A stretch of 64,000 nucleotides of DNA from Pseudarthrobacter sp. NIBRBAC000502770. Its GTDB lineage: Bacteria; Actinomycetota; Actinomycetes; Actinomycetales; Micrococcaceae. Below, one piece after another: positions 16,855-25,326 of the stretch. Numbering within the stretch: the first letter of the stretch is position 1; the number at the start of each line of letters is the position of its first letter. Made by a program: the position numbers and the translations under genes. The notes beneath the pieces are model-generated. The model did not search any database. It was given only the letters and a program-made list of their open reading frames with translations, and was not told the DNA's origin. The stretch is from assembly GCF_006517815.1 (NCBI RefSeq), contig NZ_CP041198.1:496001-560000 (forward strand), in the 5' to 3' direction.

Positions 16855-17417
16855 CGGCCGGGAACGGTGAACGCATCGCGTTTCTCGGCTCTTCACGGTT
16901 CACGGGGCCGGCCCTCCGGCCTGGTCGGGGGGATCGTTCTGCCACCGTTGGCTGTCGATCCGCAGCGCCAGTTCGCTCGCACCCCGTATACCGCCAGCTT
17001 CGCCCGGGCCGGCGTCGAGTTCACCCTGGCGTCCTTGCACGCGCTCTGGCGCACGAACGCGGCTGAACGGCTGCCGGAGATCACCGCTTTCGCCCGATGG
17101 ATGCAGGACTGAGCCGGCAAGCCCAACGATTGGAACACCAACCTCATGGTCCTGGGAGACCTCAACCTAGACCGAATCGGCGACCCGCTCTACGAGGCGT
17201 TCATCTCCACCGGCCTCTGGCCCCCTATCGATCTTAACGCCCTCCGGGGACCATTTTCGACGACGACAAGACCAATCACTTCTACGACCAGGTCGCATGG
17301 TTCTCGAAGCCGGACGGCACCTCATTGCTGAAGGGCCTTGCCTACGGGCTGAGAGCAGGCTCGTTCGACTTAATTCCGCACGTCTTTCGTGGCTTGAGCC
17401 GCACGCCATCTTCCTAG
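16855..17417 (+). pseudogene. Endonuclease/exonuclease/phosphatase-family remnant
   Basis: The C-terminal part of an EEP-family nuclease can be followed through one stop and one frameshift. The first block reads LAVDPQRQFARTPYTASF and GVEFTLASLHALWR. A TGA at 17110 replaces an expected Trp (D-stop-AGKPNDW). The frame then continues with LMVLGDLNLDRIGDPLYEAF, containing the family's GDLN motif. Near 17250 the frame shifts, and FDDDKTNHFYDQVAWFSKPD completes the recognisable end. The N-terminal catalytic half is absent. The gene is clearly dead. Confidence 0.75.
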
Positions 17418-17758
17418 CGAAAGTGCCGGACACCCTCAATTACCTCTATTTCTAAGACTTCGTCAGCCTTTACTAATCGCTGAAGAGGCACTCTTCCGAC
17501 TGAAAGATCGCCAGATCTATTACGGTCCGGCCCATTTCGTGGGTTCCAGCTTCCCTCAAGGGCAATACCTCGGAGTACAAACTGTAGTGAAAGCCGCGGT
17601 TCCTGAGGCAGGAGCGCCTTTAGCGCCACTCCACATCTGATATGGCCTTCAGAGATGTCAGTGGTGGTGACTCGCTGCGTCGGATGGTCCACATGTGTAA
17701 CTGACTGTTGTTTCATTTTCTTGGCATGTCTTTTAGAGGCAGCACGACATTCTGACAT
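17414..17758 (-). CDS. Orphan hypothetical protein, possible B3-like fold
   Basis: Up to 114 residues, alternative start at 17716. The core reads TTDISEGHIRCGVALKALLP, LSLQFVLRGIALEGSWNPR, GPDRNRSGDLSVGR, LVKADEVLEIEV. A beta-rich pattern of this kind (inducing a proline-framed first strand, a basic loop and a final D-L-I strand) resembles B3/EcoRII-N pseudobarrels, but this is pattern reading only. No good ribosome site is visible. It could be a fragment of a larger defence protein lost in the graveyard around it. Low certainty that it is expressed. Confidence 0.35.
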   Translation of the reverse strand: MSECRAASKRHAKKMKQQSVTHVDHPTQRVTTTDISEGHIRCGVALKALLPQEPRLSLQFVLRGIALEGSWNPRNGPDRNRSGDLSVGRVPLQRLVKADEVLEIEVIEGVRHFR

Positions 17759-17861
17759 CGCAGGTTTCTCATTCGCTAACTATTGCATTGAAGATGTTGC
17801 CCAGACTCTGCCTCAGCCCGATCGCTTGGACGGTCCTTCGACTTGACCTGCATCTCATCTC

Positions 17862-18590
17862 TTAGCCACCGACCGCAGCCACCTCAAGCGCAACCCCCGC
17901 GTTCCGGAACTTCTGCACCTGCTCCGGGTCGGCGCCGTCGTCCCTTACCAAAGTCCAAGGCGACGCCAGCCGCGCCGACGCATGGGATGGCCGCAGTCTG
18001 AGCTTGGAGGAGTGGGCCAGAACGTACACGTCCCCGCTGCGCCGGGCCATGACCTCCTTGGGCGGGTCTGGGAGTGGTCGGCTTCGCCGATGCCGTCGTC
18101 GGCGGTGACGGCATCGGCGCCCAGGAACACCCGGTCAAACCTAATCCGCTCGAGCGCCGCCTCGGCCAACGGACCCACAAAACTCTGCGAAAGGCTCCGA
18201 AGCCGGCCGCCCAGGCAGTCCACCTCGATGCCCTCCGGGTTGGCGAGTTCCTGCATGGTCTTGATGCCCGGCGTGGTCACGGAGAGCTTCTCGAACAACG
18301 CGCAGTTCGTGGGCCAAGGCGCCCGCGGTGGAGCCAGCGTCGAGCAGGATGTTCTCCCAGGGCCGGATCACGGACGCCGCCCAGGGGGCGATGGCGTGCT
18401 TCTGCTCGAACGCCTCGCCGGTGCGCTGCCGCAGCGACACTTCCGGGTGAGCGCCTAGGGCCACGATGCCGCTGTGCGTTCGGGCTAGCCGGCCCTGCCC
18501 GTTCAACATAGCCAGGTCCCGGCGGATGTTGGACGCGCTTACCTCGAATCGGGCGGAGAGTTCCTCCACCGGACGAATGACGTGGTCCAT
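17862..18590 (-). pseudogene. DeoR-family transcriptional regulator, two frameshifts
   Basis: Three successive frames read leftward as one DeoR-type repressor. Frame A (about 18590-18300) holds the HTH (VEELSARFEVSASNIRRDL) and DeoR core start (LLDAGSTAGALAHELR). Frame B (about 18298-18065) gives LSVTTPGIKTMQELANPEG and VDCLGGRLRSLSQSFVGP. Frame C (about 18050-17862) gives SGDVYVLAHSSKLRLRPSHA and VQKFRNAGVALEVA. The first HTH residues also look replaced. No adjacent sugar operon remains. The regulator is inactive unless the shifts are sequencing errors; two independent shifts make error less likely. Confidence 0.8.
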
Positions 18591-18639
18591 GGCCGCTACC
18601 ACGTCGTAATCGCTCCGGCCGGCCGCTGTTTCGAATCGC

Positions 18640-19926
18640 TCAATAGGCCGTGGAAGACGAAGCTCGAAAAGCCAAGTACCGCGGATCCTCCCGCCCCACC
18701 AGCCAGCCCAGCGCTTCCACCGCCTCAACATCTCCAGCCCCCATATCCGTGGTCAGCCACTGCACCAGCAGCCCTGCGTCGCCGCTGCCCCGGACCGCCG
18801 CACCAACCGCGAGTTCCAGCTGGTCCCGCAGCAGCTGCACAGCCAGAACACCGGACCGGCTGAGCAGGGGAGCGGTGTACGCTTCCAGCGCCTCACCCAC
18901 CCGCCCTTCCCGCAGCAGCCGCTGCACCCTCCCCGAATCCGTGCACCCAACCAGCCCGGCAGCAAGCCGGTACGGGTTCGACTCCACCGCATCGCCCAGC
19001 ATCGAACGGACCCGGAACACCTCGGTCCGGATGGCCTGCGGCGTGCCCGCATCCCCGTGCAGCTCGTACGCCAACTCCTCGGCGCTCCAGCCTTGCGACC
19101 GGGAATCCAGCAACGCCAGGATCTCCGCCCGACGCAGCGTCAGCGGGACCCTGCTTCCGTCAGCAAACACCGCCGCCGGCTTGTCCCCAAGCAGCTCCAG
19201 CGACGAGACTCTAACACCAGGCCGACGCACACCTTCCCGGGACGCACGCACGGAAGACGACACACCCAAGGAGGGGCCGCCGTCGGACGTTCCCAGCAGC
19301 GACTCCGCCACCCGGACCGCGCACCGCACCATCCGCAGCGTGTCCGCGCTGATGGTGTCCAGCGGCCCGGAAACATCGAGCACGCCCAGCAACGCACCCG
19401 TCAAAGGGTCCGTGATGGGCGCCGCCGTGCAGGCCCAGTCGTGGTGGGTGCGGACCAGGTGCTCGGCGGAAAACAGCTGCACCGGCCCGCCGGTGACCAA
19501 CGCCTCGCTGATGGCGTTGGTCCCGATCCCGGCCTCGGACCAGTCCGCCCCTTCGGAAAACTCCAGCCGGTCCGCCCGCCGCAGTGCCTCCCGGCTGCCC
19601 AGCCGCCACAGGATCTCGCCGCCGGCATCGGTGAGCACCAGCAGGTGCCGGCCGGAACTGGAATCATCGGCCAGCAAGTCCTGCAACGCCGGCATCACCA
19701 GCTGCAGCCGGTGCCCGCGCCGCAGCTGCACCACCTCGGACGGGTCGTGCACGTGCCGCGGGCTGTGCTGGTCCGGGCTGATGCCCAGCGCCATGGACCG
19801 GCGCCACGATTCCGCCAGCGGTGTGGGGATCTCCGGGCGAGCGACACCGGAGATCACCAGTTCATGGGCGCGACGCAGGGCACGCGCGTACTTCGCCGGG
19901 TCCGAGAACCTCAGGCCGTAGTCCAC
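18640..19926 (-). CDS. GAF-domain transcriptional regulator (AcoR N-terminal-like)
   Basis: A 428-residue cytosolic regulator. The first 150 residues match the sensor half of acetoin-type regulators (SWRRSMALGISPDQ, HLLVLTDAGGEILWRLGS, GIGTNAISEALVTGGPVQLF), followed by a GAF domain (THHDWACTAAPITDPLTGAL, LLGVLDVSGP). The C-terminal half carries a helical output region (PLTLRRAEILALLDSRSQGW) instead of a sigma-54 AAA+ domain, as in many actinobacterial relatives. GTG 19926 is preceded by AGGAGG at ideal spacing; GTG 19977 is the longer option. It is divergent from the monooxygenase/dehydrogenase pair, which it probably controls in response to their substrate. Confidence 0.82.
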   Translation of the reverse strand: MDYGLRFSDPAKYARALRRAHELVISGVARPEIPTPLAESWRRSMALGISPDQHSPRHVHDPSEVVQLRRGHRLQLVMPALQDLLADDSSSGRHLLVLTDAGGEILWRLGSREALRRADRLEFSEGADWSEAGIGTNAISEALVTGGPVQLFSAEHLVRTHHDWACTAAPITDPLTGALLGVLDVSGPLDTISADTLRMVRCAVRVAESLLGTSDGGPSLGVSSSVRASREGVRRPGVRVSSLELLGDKPAAVFADGSRVPLTLRRAEILALLDSRSQGWSAEELAYELHGDAGTPQAIRTEVFRVRSMLGDAVESNPYRLAAGLVGCTDSGRVQRLLREGRVGEALEAYTAPLLSRSGVLAVQLLRDQLELAVGAAVRGSGDAGLLVQWLTTDMGAGDVEAVEALGWLVGREDPRYLAFRASSSTAY

Positions 19927-20095
19927 CGTCTCCTCCTCACCGCTGGCGTCCTGGCCGGCAGCGCCCGTGTAACGCACTTGTTACCCCCGCCGCGTTCGAA
20001 TAGTGATGCAGCTCACGCCCGCCCCAGCATACCGCAGGGACACCGGCGGGAGGGGGCCGCCCGGACACCCGTGGGACTGACACAAAGGAGTGGAG

Positions 20096-21895
20096 ATGAC
20101 CGAAACACCCACCGCCGCCGCCCAGGCCTGGCTGGCCAGCCTGGACCAGGCGCTGCAGCGGCGCGACGTGGACGCCGCGCTGGACCTCTTCGAGGACGAC
20201 AGTTACTGGCGCGACTTCGTGGCGTTCACCTGGAACCTGAAAACACTGGAAGGCAAGGCGGACATCCGCCGTATGCTCCAGGCCACGCTGGACCACGTCC
20301 AGCCCGCCAACTGGGCGCTCGCCGAGGACGCCACCGGCAGTACCGCCGCCGACGGCACCGTTGAAGCCTGGATCACGTTCGAAACCGGCGCTGCCCGCGG
20401 CTACGGCCACCTCCGGCTGCGGAACGGCAAATGCTGGACGCTGCTCACCACCATGCAGGAGCTGAAGGGCTTCGAGGAGAAGAAGGGCCCGCGCCGCGAG
20501 CAGGGCGTGGCGCACGAAATCGTCCGCGGCCGGCGCTCCTGGAAGGAACTCAAGGAGGAACAGGAAGCGCGGCTGGGCTACGAGGAGCAGCCCTACTGCG
20601 TGATCATCGGCGGCGGGCAGGGCGGCATCGGCCTTGCCGCGCGGCTCAAGCGGTTGGGCGTGCCCACCCTCGTGATCGAGAAGAACCAGAACCCGGGTGA
20701 CTCCTGGCGGAACCGCTACAAGTCCCTGCACCTGCACGACCCCGTCTGGTACGACCACCTGCCCTACCTGAAGTTCCCGGAGGACTGGCCCGTCTTCGCC
20801 GCCAAAGACAAGATCGGCGACTGGCTGGAGCACTACACCCGGATCATGGAGCTGAACTACTGGTCCGGCACCGAGTGCGTGGGCGCGGAGTACGACGACG
20901 GCACGCAGGAATGGGCGGTCAGCGTCCTCCGCAACGGCGAACCGGTGACGCTGCGGCCCAAGCAGCTGGTCTTCGCCCTGGGCGTCTCCGGCTACCCGAA
21001 CATCCCCGCGTTCGACGGCGCCGAGAGCTTCCTGGGGGAGCAGCGGCACTCCTCCCAGCATCCGGGCGGCGGGGACTGGACCGGGAAGAAGGCGGTGGTG
21101 ATCGGCTCCAACAATTCGGCGCATGACATCTGCGCGGACCTGTGGGAGCACGGCGCCGAGGTCACCATGGTGCAGCGCTCCTCCACCCACATTGCCCGCA
21201 GCGAATCGCTGATGGACCTGGCCCTGGGGGACCTGTACTCGGAGAAGGCGCTCGCCAACGGCGTCACCACGGAGAAAGCGGACCTGCTGTTCGCGTCCCT
21301 GCCGTACCGGATCCTGCCGGAGGCGCAGGTGCCGGTCTACGAGGAGATGGCGAAGCGGGACGCGGAGTTCTACTCGCAGCTGGAGGCCGCCGGGTTTGAC
21401 CTGGACTTCGGCGTGGACGGGTCCGGCCTGTTCCTGAAGTACCTGCGGCGCGGCTCCGGCTACTACATCGACGTCGGCGCCTCCCAGCTGATCATCGACG
21501 GCCGGGTGAAGCTGAAATCCGGGCAGGTTTCCAAGATCACCGGCAACGCCGTGGTGATGGCGGACGGCACCGAGCTGGAGGCGGACCTGATTGTCTACGC
21601 CACCGGCTACGGATCCATGAACGGGTGGCTGGCGGACCTGGTCTCGCCCGAAATCGCGGACAAAGTGGGCAAATGCTGGGGCTACGGCTCGGACACGCCA
21701 AAAGACCCTGGCCCATGGGAGGGGGAGCTGCGCAATATGTGGAAACCAACCAATGTCCCCAACCTCTGGATCCACGGCGGCAACCTGCACCAGAGCCGGC
21801 ACTACTCCTCCTACCTGGCGCTGCAGCTCAAGGCCCGGATGGAGGGGCTGGAGACGCCCGTCTACGAACTGCAGCCCAGCCACCACACCCGCTAA
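20096..21895 (+). CDS. Flavin-dependent monooxygenase with N-terminal NTF2-like domain
   Basis: A 599-residue NAD(P)H/FAD oxygenase. Residues 1-130 form a SnoaL/NTF2-like domain (DAALDLFEDDSYWRDFVAFT). The FAD Rossmann motif IIGGGQGGIGLAARL is near 168, followed by GDSWRNRYKSLHLHDP. The NAD(P) motif AVVIGSNNSAHDICADL is near 335, and the C-terminal IVYATGYGSMNGWL is a late FAD contact. This fits a class B flavoprotein of the FMO/Baeyer-Villiger kind, oxygenating a ketone, amine or sulfide. ATG 20096 has AAAGGAG five bases upstream. The dehydrogenase gene follows 14 bases later, suggesting one pathway; the substrate is unknown. Confidence 0.85.
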   Translation: MTETPTAAAQAWLASLDQALQRRDVDAALDLFEDDSYWRDFVAFTWNLKTLEGKADIRRMLQATLDHVQPANWALAEDATGSTAADGTVEAWITFETGAARGYGHLRLRNGKCWTLLTTMQELKGFEEKKGPRREQGVAHEIVRGRRSWKELKEEQEARLGYEEQPYCVIIGGGQGGIGLAARLKRLGVPTLVIEKNQNPGDSWRNRYKSLHLHDPVWYDHLPYLKFPEDWPVFAAKDKIGDWLEHYTRIMELNYWSGTECVGAEYDDGTQEWAVSVLRNGEPVTLRPKQLVFALGVSGYPNIPAFDGAESFLGEQRHSSQHPGGGDWTGKKAVVIGSNNSAHDICADLWEHGAEVTMVQRSSTHIARSESLMDLALGDLYSEKALANGVTTEKADLLFASLPYRILPEAQVPVYEEMAKRDAEFYSQLEAAGFDLDFGVDGSGLFLKYLRRGSGYYIDVGASQLIIDGRVKLKSGQVSKITGNAVVMADGTELEADLIVYATGYGSMNGWLADLVSPEIADKVGKCWGYGSDTPKDPGPWEGELRNMWKPTNVPNLWIHGGNLHQSRHYSSYLALQLKARMEGLETPVYELQPSHHTR

Positions 21896-21909
21896 AGGAA
21901 GAACCCATC

Positions 21910-22965
21910 ATGAAGGCAGCACGATTCCACGCCCGCAAGGACATCCGCATCGAGGACATCCCGGAACCCGAACTCCGCGCCGGGGCGGTGAAGATCGACG
22001 TCGCGTGGTGCGGCATCTGCGGCACCGACCTGCACGAGTACCTGGAAGGGCCCATCTTCTGCCCGGCGCCGGGCCATCCGCACCCGCTCTCCCACGAGGA
22101 ATCTCCGGTGACTCTGGGGCACGAATTCTCCGGGACTGTCTCCGAGGTCGGCGAAGGGGTGACGGGCCTGGCGAAGGGGGACAACGTCGTCGTCGAACCC
22201 TACTTCGTGGACGGAGACTGCGACATGTGCCAGGCCGGCAGCTACCACCTGTGCCGGCAAATGGGCTTCATCGGGCTGTCCGGCGGCGGGGGAGGGCTGA
22301 GCGAGAAGATCGTGGTGGACCAGCGGTGGGTGCACCCCATCGGGGACATTCCGCTCGATGAGGCGGCGCTGATCGAGCCGCTGTCCGTGGCCCACCACGC
22401 GGTGGCGCGCAGCGGCGTGAAGGCGGGCGACACGGCGCTGGTGGGCGGGTCGGGGCCCATCGGCCTGCTCACCGCCGCGGTCCTGAAGGGCATGGGGGTG
22501 ACCACGATCATCAGCGAGCTCACCCAGGCGCGCAAGGAGAAGGCCACCTCCAGCGGGGTGGCGGACCACGTCCTGGACCCGAGCAAGGAGGACGTCCCGG
22601 CGCGGGTGCGGGAGCTCACCGGCGGTACCGGGGCCGACGTCGCGTTCGAATGCGCCGGCGTGAACGCGGTGCTGGACACCATGCTCGACGCCGTCCGGCC
22701 CGGCGCCGTGGTGGTTAACGTGTCCATCTGGGGCGCGCCGGCGACCATCGACATGCAGAAGATTGTGCTCAAGGAGATCGACCTGCGCGGCACCATCGCC
22801 TACGTCCGCGACCACCCCGCCGTCATCAAGATGGTGCAGGAGGGCAAGGTGGACCTCAAGCCGTTCATCACCGGCCGGATCGCCCTGGAGGACCTGGTGG
22901 AGCAGGGCTTCGATACCCTGATCAACCACAAGGACACGGCGGTGAAGGTGCTGGTGCACCCGTAG
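21910..22965 (+). CDS. Zinc-dependent 2,3-butanediol-type dehydrogenase
   Basis: A 351-residue medium-chain dehydrogenase that oxidises a secondary alcohol with NAD+. Catalytic zinc ligands lie in CGICGTDLHE and GHEFSGTV; the structural-zinc lobe is DCDMCQAGSYHLC with three cysteines. The nucleotide fold reads TALVGGSGPIGLLTAAVLKG. The insertion GPIFCPAPGHPHPLS is typical of (R,R)-butanediol dehydrogenases. It starts 14 bases after the monooxygenase, with AAAGGAAG upstream. With an AcoR-like regulator nearby, acetoin, butanediol or a related diol/ketone is a reasonable guess for the substrate, but not proven. Confidence 0.88.
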   Translation: MKAARFHARKDIRIEDIPEPELRAGAVKIDVAWCGICGTDLHEYLEGPIFCPAPGHPHPLSHEESPVTLGHEFSGTVSEVGEGVTGLAKGDNVVVEPYFVDGDCDMCQAGSYHLCRQMGFIGLSGGGGGLSEKIVVDQRWVHPIGDIPLDEAALIEPLSVAHHAVARSGVKAGDTALVGGSGPIGLLTAAVLKGMGVTTIISELTQARKEKATSSGVADHVLDPSKEDVPARVRELTGGTGADVAFECAGVNAVLDTMLDAVRPGAVVVNVSIWGAPATIDMQKIVLKEIDLRGTIAYVRDHPAVIKMVQEGKVDLKPFITGRIALEDLVEQGFDTLINHKDTAVKVLVHP

Positions 22966-22997
22966 GGGCCGGCGGGCGGCCGCCCGGTCTGAAAGGA

Positions 22998-23036
22998 AGG
23001 ACGACGGCGGAAGGGGAGTTTCGTCGTCGTCCGTCC
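22998..23036. terminator. Hairpin after the dehydrogenase
   Basis: GGACGACG near 22999 is matched by CGTCGTCC near 23025-23032 around a purine-rich loop, about 35 bases past the stop. Moderate terminator candidate with no T-run. Confidence 0.5.
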
Positions 23037-23124
23037 TGCCCTGCCTGCCACCCCCGCGCGGCCGGCAACATATCAAGGGTCTTTCCCCCTATCCACCCGT
23101 GCCGTGTGCGCGGAAGATAGCCCC

Positions 23125-24378
23125 ATGAAAAAGCTTGTGCTGGCGAGCTTCGCCACCCTTCTCCTGGTTATTGGCAGCCTGCTGGGCGCGGTGGTCCCGG
23201 GCAACGCCGCACCCACGCCGGCGATCACGGCAGGGCAGATCCTGGTTAAGTTCCGCGACAATGCCGCCGCTGCGGGCGCCCTCAGATCGCACGGGCTGAC
23301 CGATGGTCCGGACGTGGGCAGCACTGGCGCGCACCTGATTACCGTGCCGGCAGGGAAGGAGCTGCAGCTCGTCGAGGCCCTGTCACGGAACCCAGTGGTG
23401 GAGTACGCCGAACCGGACTACGTGGTTACTCCGGCCTCGGACGACACCTACTTTCCCCGGCAATACGCCCTGCAGAACACAAGCCAGTCGTTCACGAACA
23501 CCGACGGTACGGTGACGGTTCCCGCCGGGACCACTGACGCCGATGTGGACGCCGTGGAAGCCTGGACCGTTACCACCGGCACGGGAATCAAGGTTGCTGT
23601 CCTCGATTCCGGCGTCGCCCTGGACAACCCCGACATCACCCCGAAGGTGGTGGCACGGGTCAACTACACCACGTCCAGAAGCAACGACGACAACTACGGG
23701 CACGGAACACACGTCGCCGGGATCGTCGCGGCCACCGCCAACAACGGCATTGGCGTGGCCGGAGTGTGCCCGGGATGCAGCATCCTGGCTGGCAAAATCC
23801 TCAGCGACACCGGAGCAGGGTCCAGCTCAGGCCTTGCGAACGGCATCAACTGGGCCGTCAAGAATGGCGCCCAGGTCATCAACATGAGCCTGGCTGTCGG
23901 CGCGTCAACCACCCTGGAAACCGCGGTCAACAACGCCTGGAACGCGGGCGTGGTACTGGTTGCTGCAGCCGGCAACGGCGGGAACACCAGCATGAATTAC
24001 CCGGGAGCCTACCCGAACGTCATTGCCGTGGGGGCAACGGACAACAACGACAAGAAGGCGTCGTTCTCCACTTACGGTGCCTGGGTAGATGTGGCAGCGC
24101 CGGGGGTCAGCGTCTACTCCACCTTCCCCAACCACAAGTTCGTCCTCGCCCGGGAGTACAACCGTTCCCAGGGGTACGACATCGGCAGCGGCACCTCGAT
24201 GGCTTCACCGATTGTTGCTGCAGTCGCCGCGCTCGCCCGCAGCACCAACCCCGGCGGCACCGCCTCGGACATCCGCGCCAAGGTGGAATCCAGCACCGAC
24301 GCAGTTGGCGCCATCGGGACTGACTGGGCCCACGGCCGCGTGAATGCCTGCAGGGCGGTCGGGGCAACAGGGTGTTGA
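23125..24378 (+). CDS. Secreted subtilisin-like serine protease (S8)
   Basis: A 417-residue exported protease. It has a Sec signal peptide (MKKLVLASFATLLLV, cleavage near AAP at about residue 30), a fervidolysin-type propeptide (GQILVKFRDNAAAAGALRSH, VEYAEPDYVV) and a catalytic domain with Asp in VAVLDSGVALDN, His in [12 protein letters not shown] and Ser in GTSMASPIVAAV. Residues CPGCS may form a surface disulfide. The ATG at 23125 is chosen over the upstream frame because the signal peptide begins there, with GGAAG upstream. It probably scavenges extracellular protein. It is unrelated in operon terms to its neighbours. Confidence 0.92.
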   Translation: MKKLVLASFATLLLVIGSLLGAVVPGNAAPTPAITAGQILVKFRDNAAAAGALRSHGLTDGPDVGSTGAHLITVPAGKELQLVEALSRNPVVEYAEPDYVVTPASDDTYFPRQYALQNTSQSFTNTDGTVTVPAGTTDADVDAVEAWTVTTGTGIKVAVLDSGVALDNPDITPKVVARVNYTTSRSNDDNYGHGTHVAGIVAATANNGIGVAGVCPGCSILAGKILSDTGAGSSSGLANGINWAVKNGAQVINMSLAVGASTTLETAVNNAWNAGVVLVAAAGNGGNTSMNYPGAYPNVIAVGATDNNDKKASFSTYGAWVDVAAPGVSVYSTFPNHKFVLAREYNRSQGYDIGSGTSMASPIVAAVAALARSTNPGGTASDIRAKVESSTDAVGAIGTDWAHGRVNACRAVGATGC

Positions 24379-24417
24379 CTCTTCCTTCGCGCTGATGCGC
24401 CGTTGTAGGGTCGGGGC

Positions 24418-25299
24418 GTGATCGTCCCCGATATCTCCCATGACGTCGTGGCCGTGGCGGATCACTACGACGAGCTCGATCCCGTCTACCGCCGGGTGTG
24501 GGGTGACCATGTCCACCACGGGCTGTGGACGACGGGCCGCGAGACACCTGCCGAGGCCGTCGAGGCGCTGGTGGATACTGTTGGCGATCGGCTGGGACTG
24601 TTGCCGGGCCAGGCGTGCGTGGACATCGGCTGCGGTTATGGCTCCACCGCGCGGCGGCTCGCGGTGACGCGCGGGGTCCGCGTCATCGGCGTCACGCTGT
24701 CCGCCGAGCAGGCTCACTACGCCGCCGCGCACCCTGTTCCGGGCGTGGACATCCGGGTCCGCGACTGGCTCGCCAACGGGCTGGCCGACGCCTCGGCGGA
24801 CGCCGCGTGGGCCATCGAGTCGAGCGAGCACATGGTGGACAAGCCCCGGTTTTTCGCCGAGGCGCACCGCGTACTGGCGCCCGGCGGCCGGTTCGTCATC
24901 TGTGCCTGGCTCGCCGAGACCGATGCCCGCGGGTGGAAGGTCCGCCACCTGCTCGAGCCGATCTGCCGCGAGGGGCGCCTGCCATCGATGGGCACGCGTG
25001 AGGATTATGAGGCGATGGCAACGGACGCGGGCTTTACGGTCACCGGCTATGAGGATGTCAGCCGCAGGGTCGCCCGCACCTGGCCGATCTGCGCTCGCCG
25101 GCTGGTGAAGGCCCTGCTTGTGGATCCCGAGATGCGCCGGCTTGCCCTTCGGTCCAGCAACCGCAACTCGTTTCCCGGCATTCCCCGCCTGATCCTGGCC
25201 TACCGCACCGGTGCCATGCGCTACGGGATCTTCACGCTCACCAAGGCTGGGGAGAACAACACGCAAACCAGGCCAAACGCCTCAGCCGAAGCCGACTGA
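24418..25299 (+). CDS. SAM-dependent methyltransferase (class I)
   Basis: A 293-residue enzyme with a GTG start. Motif I VDIGCGYGSTARRLA (about 65-79), GVTLSAEQAHYA and VLAPGGRFVICAWLA place it among small-molecule methyltransferases near the tocopherol/sterol C-methyltransferase and cyclopropane-synthase-like group. WAIESSEHMVDKPRFF is the typical post-motif II stretch of that group. The acceptor is unknown; a lipid or quinone-like compound is likely by family. It stands alone, 39 bases after the subtilase. Confidence 0.82.
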   Translation: MIVPDISHDVVAVADHYDELDPVYRRVWGDHVHHGLWTTGRETPAEAVEALVDTVGDRLGLLPGQACVDIGCGYGSTARRLAVTRGVRVIGVTLSAEQAHYAAAHPVPGVDIRVRDWLANGLADASADAAWAIESSEHMVDKPRFFAEAHRVLAPGGRFVICAWLAETDARGWKVRHLLEPICREGRLPSMGTREDYEAMATDAGFTVTGYEDVSRRVARTWPICARRLVKALLVDPEMRRLALRSSNRNSFPGIPRLILAYRTGAMRYGIFTLTKAGENNTQTRPNASAEAD

Positions 25300-25326
25300 C
25301 CGGAAGCGCCTGCTCCGTCCCGGGGC

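Noticed and set aside
19057..20364. 435-codon plus-strand frame across the GAF regulator
   Set aside because: Composition is typical of an out-of-frame shadow, and the antisense gene is secure.
19937..21886. 649-codon open frame on the minus strand across the monooxygenase
   Set aside because: It is antisense to a well-supported coding gene, Arg/Val/Gly-rich, and has no domain or ribosome site.
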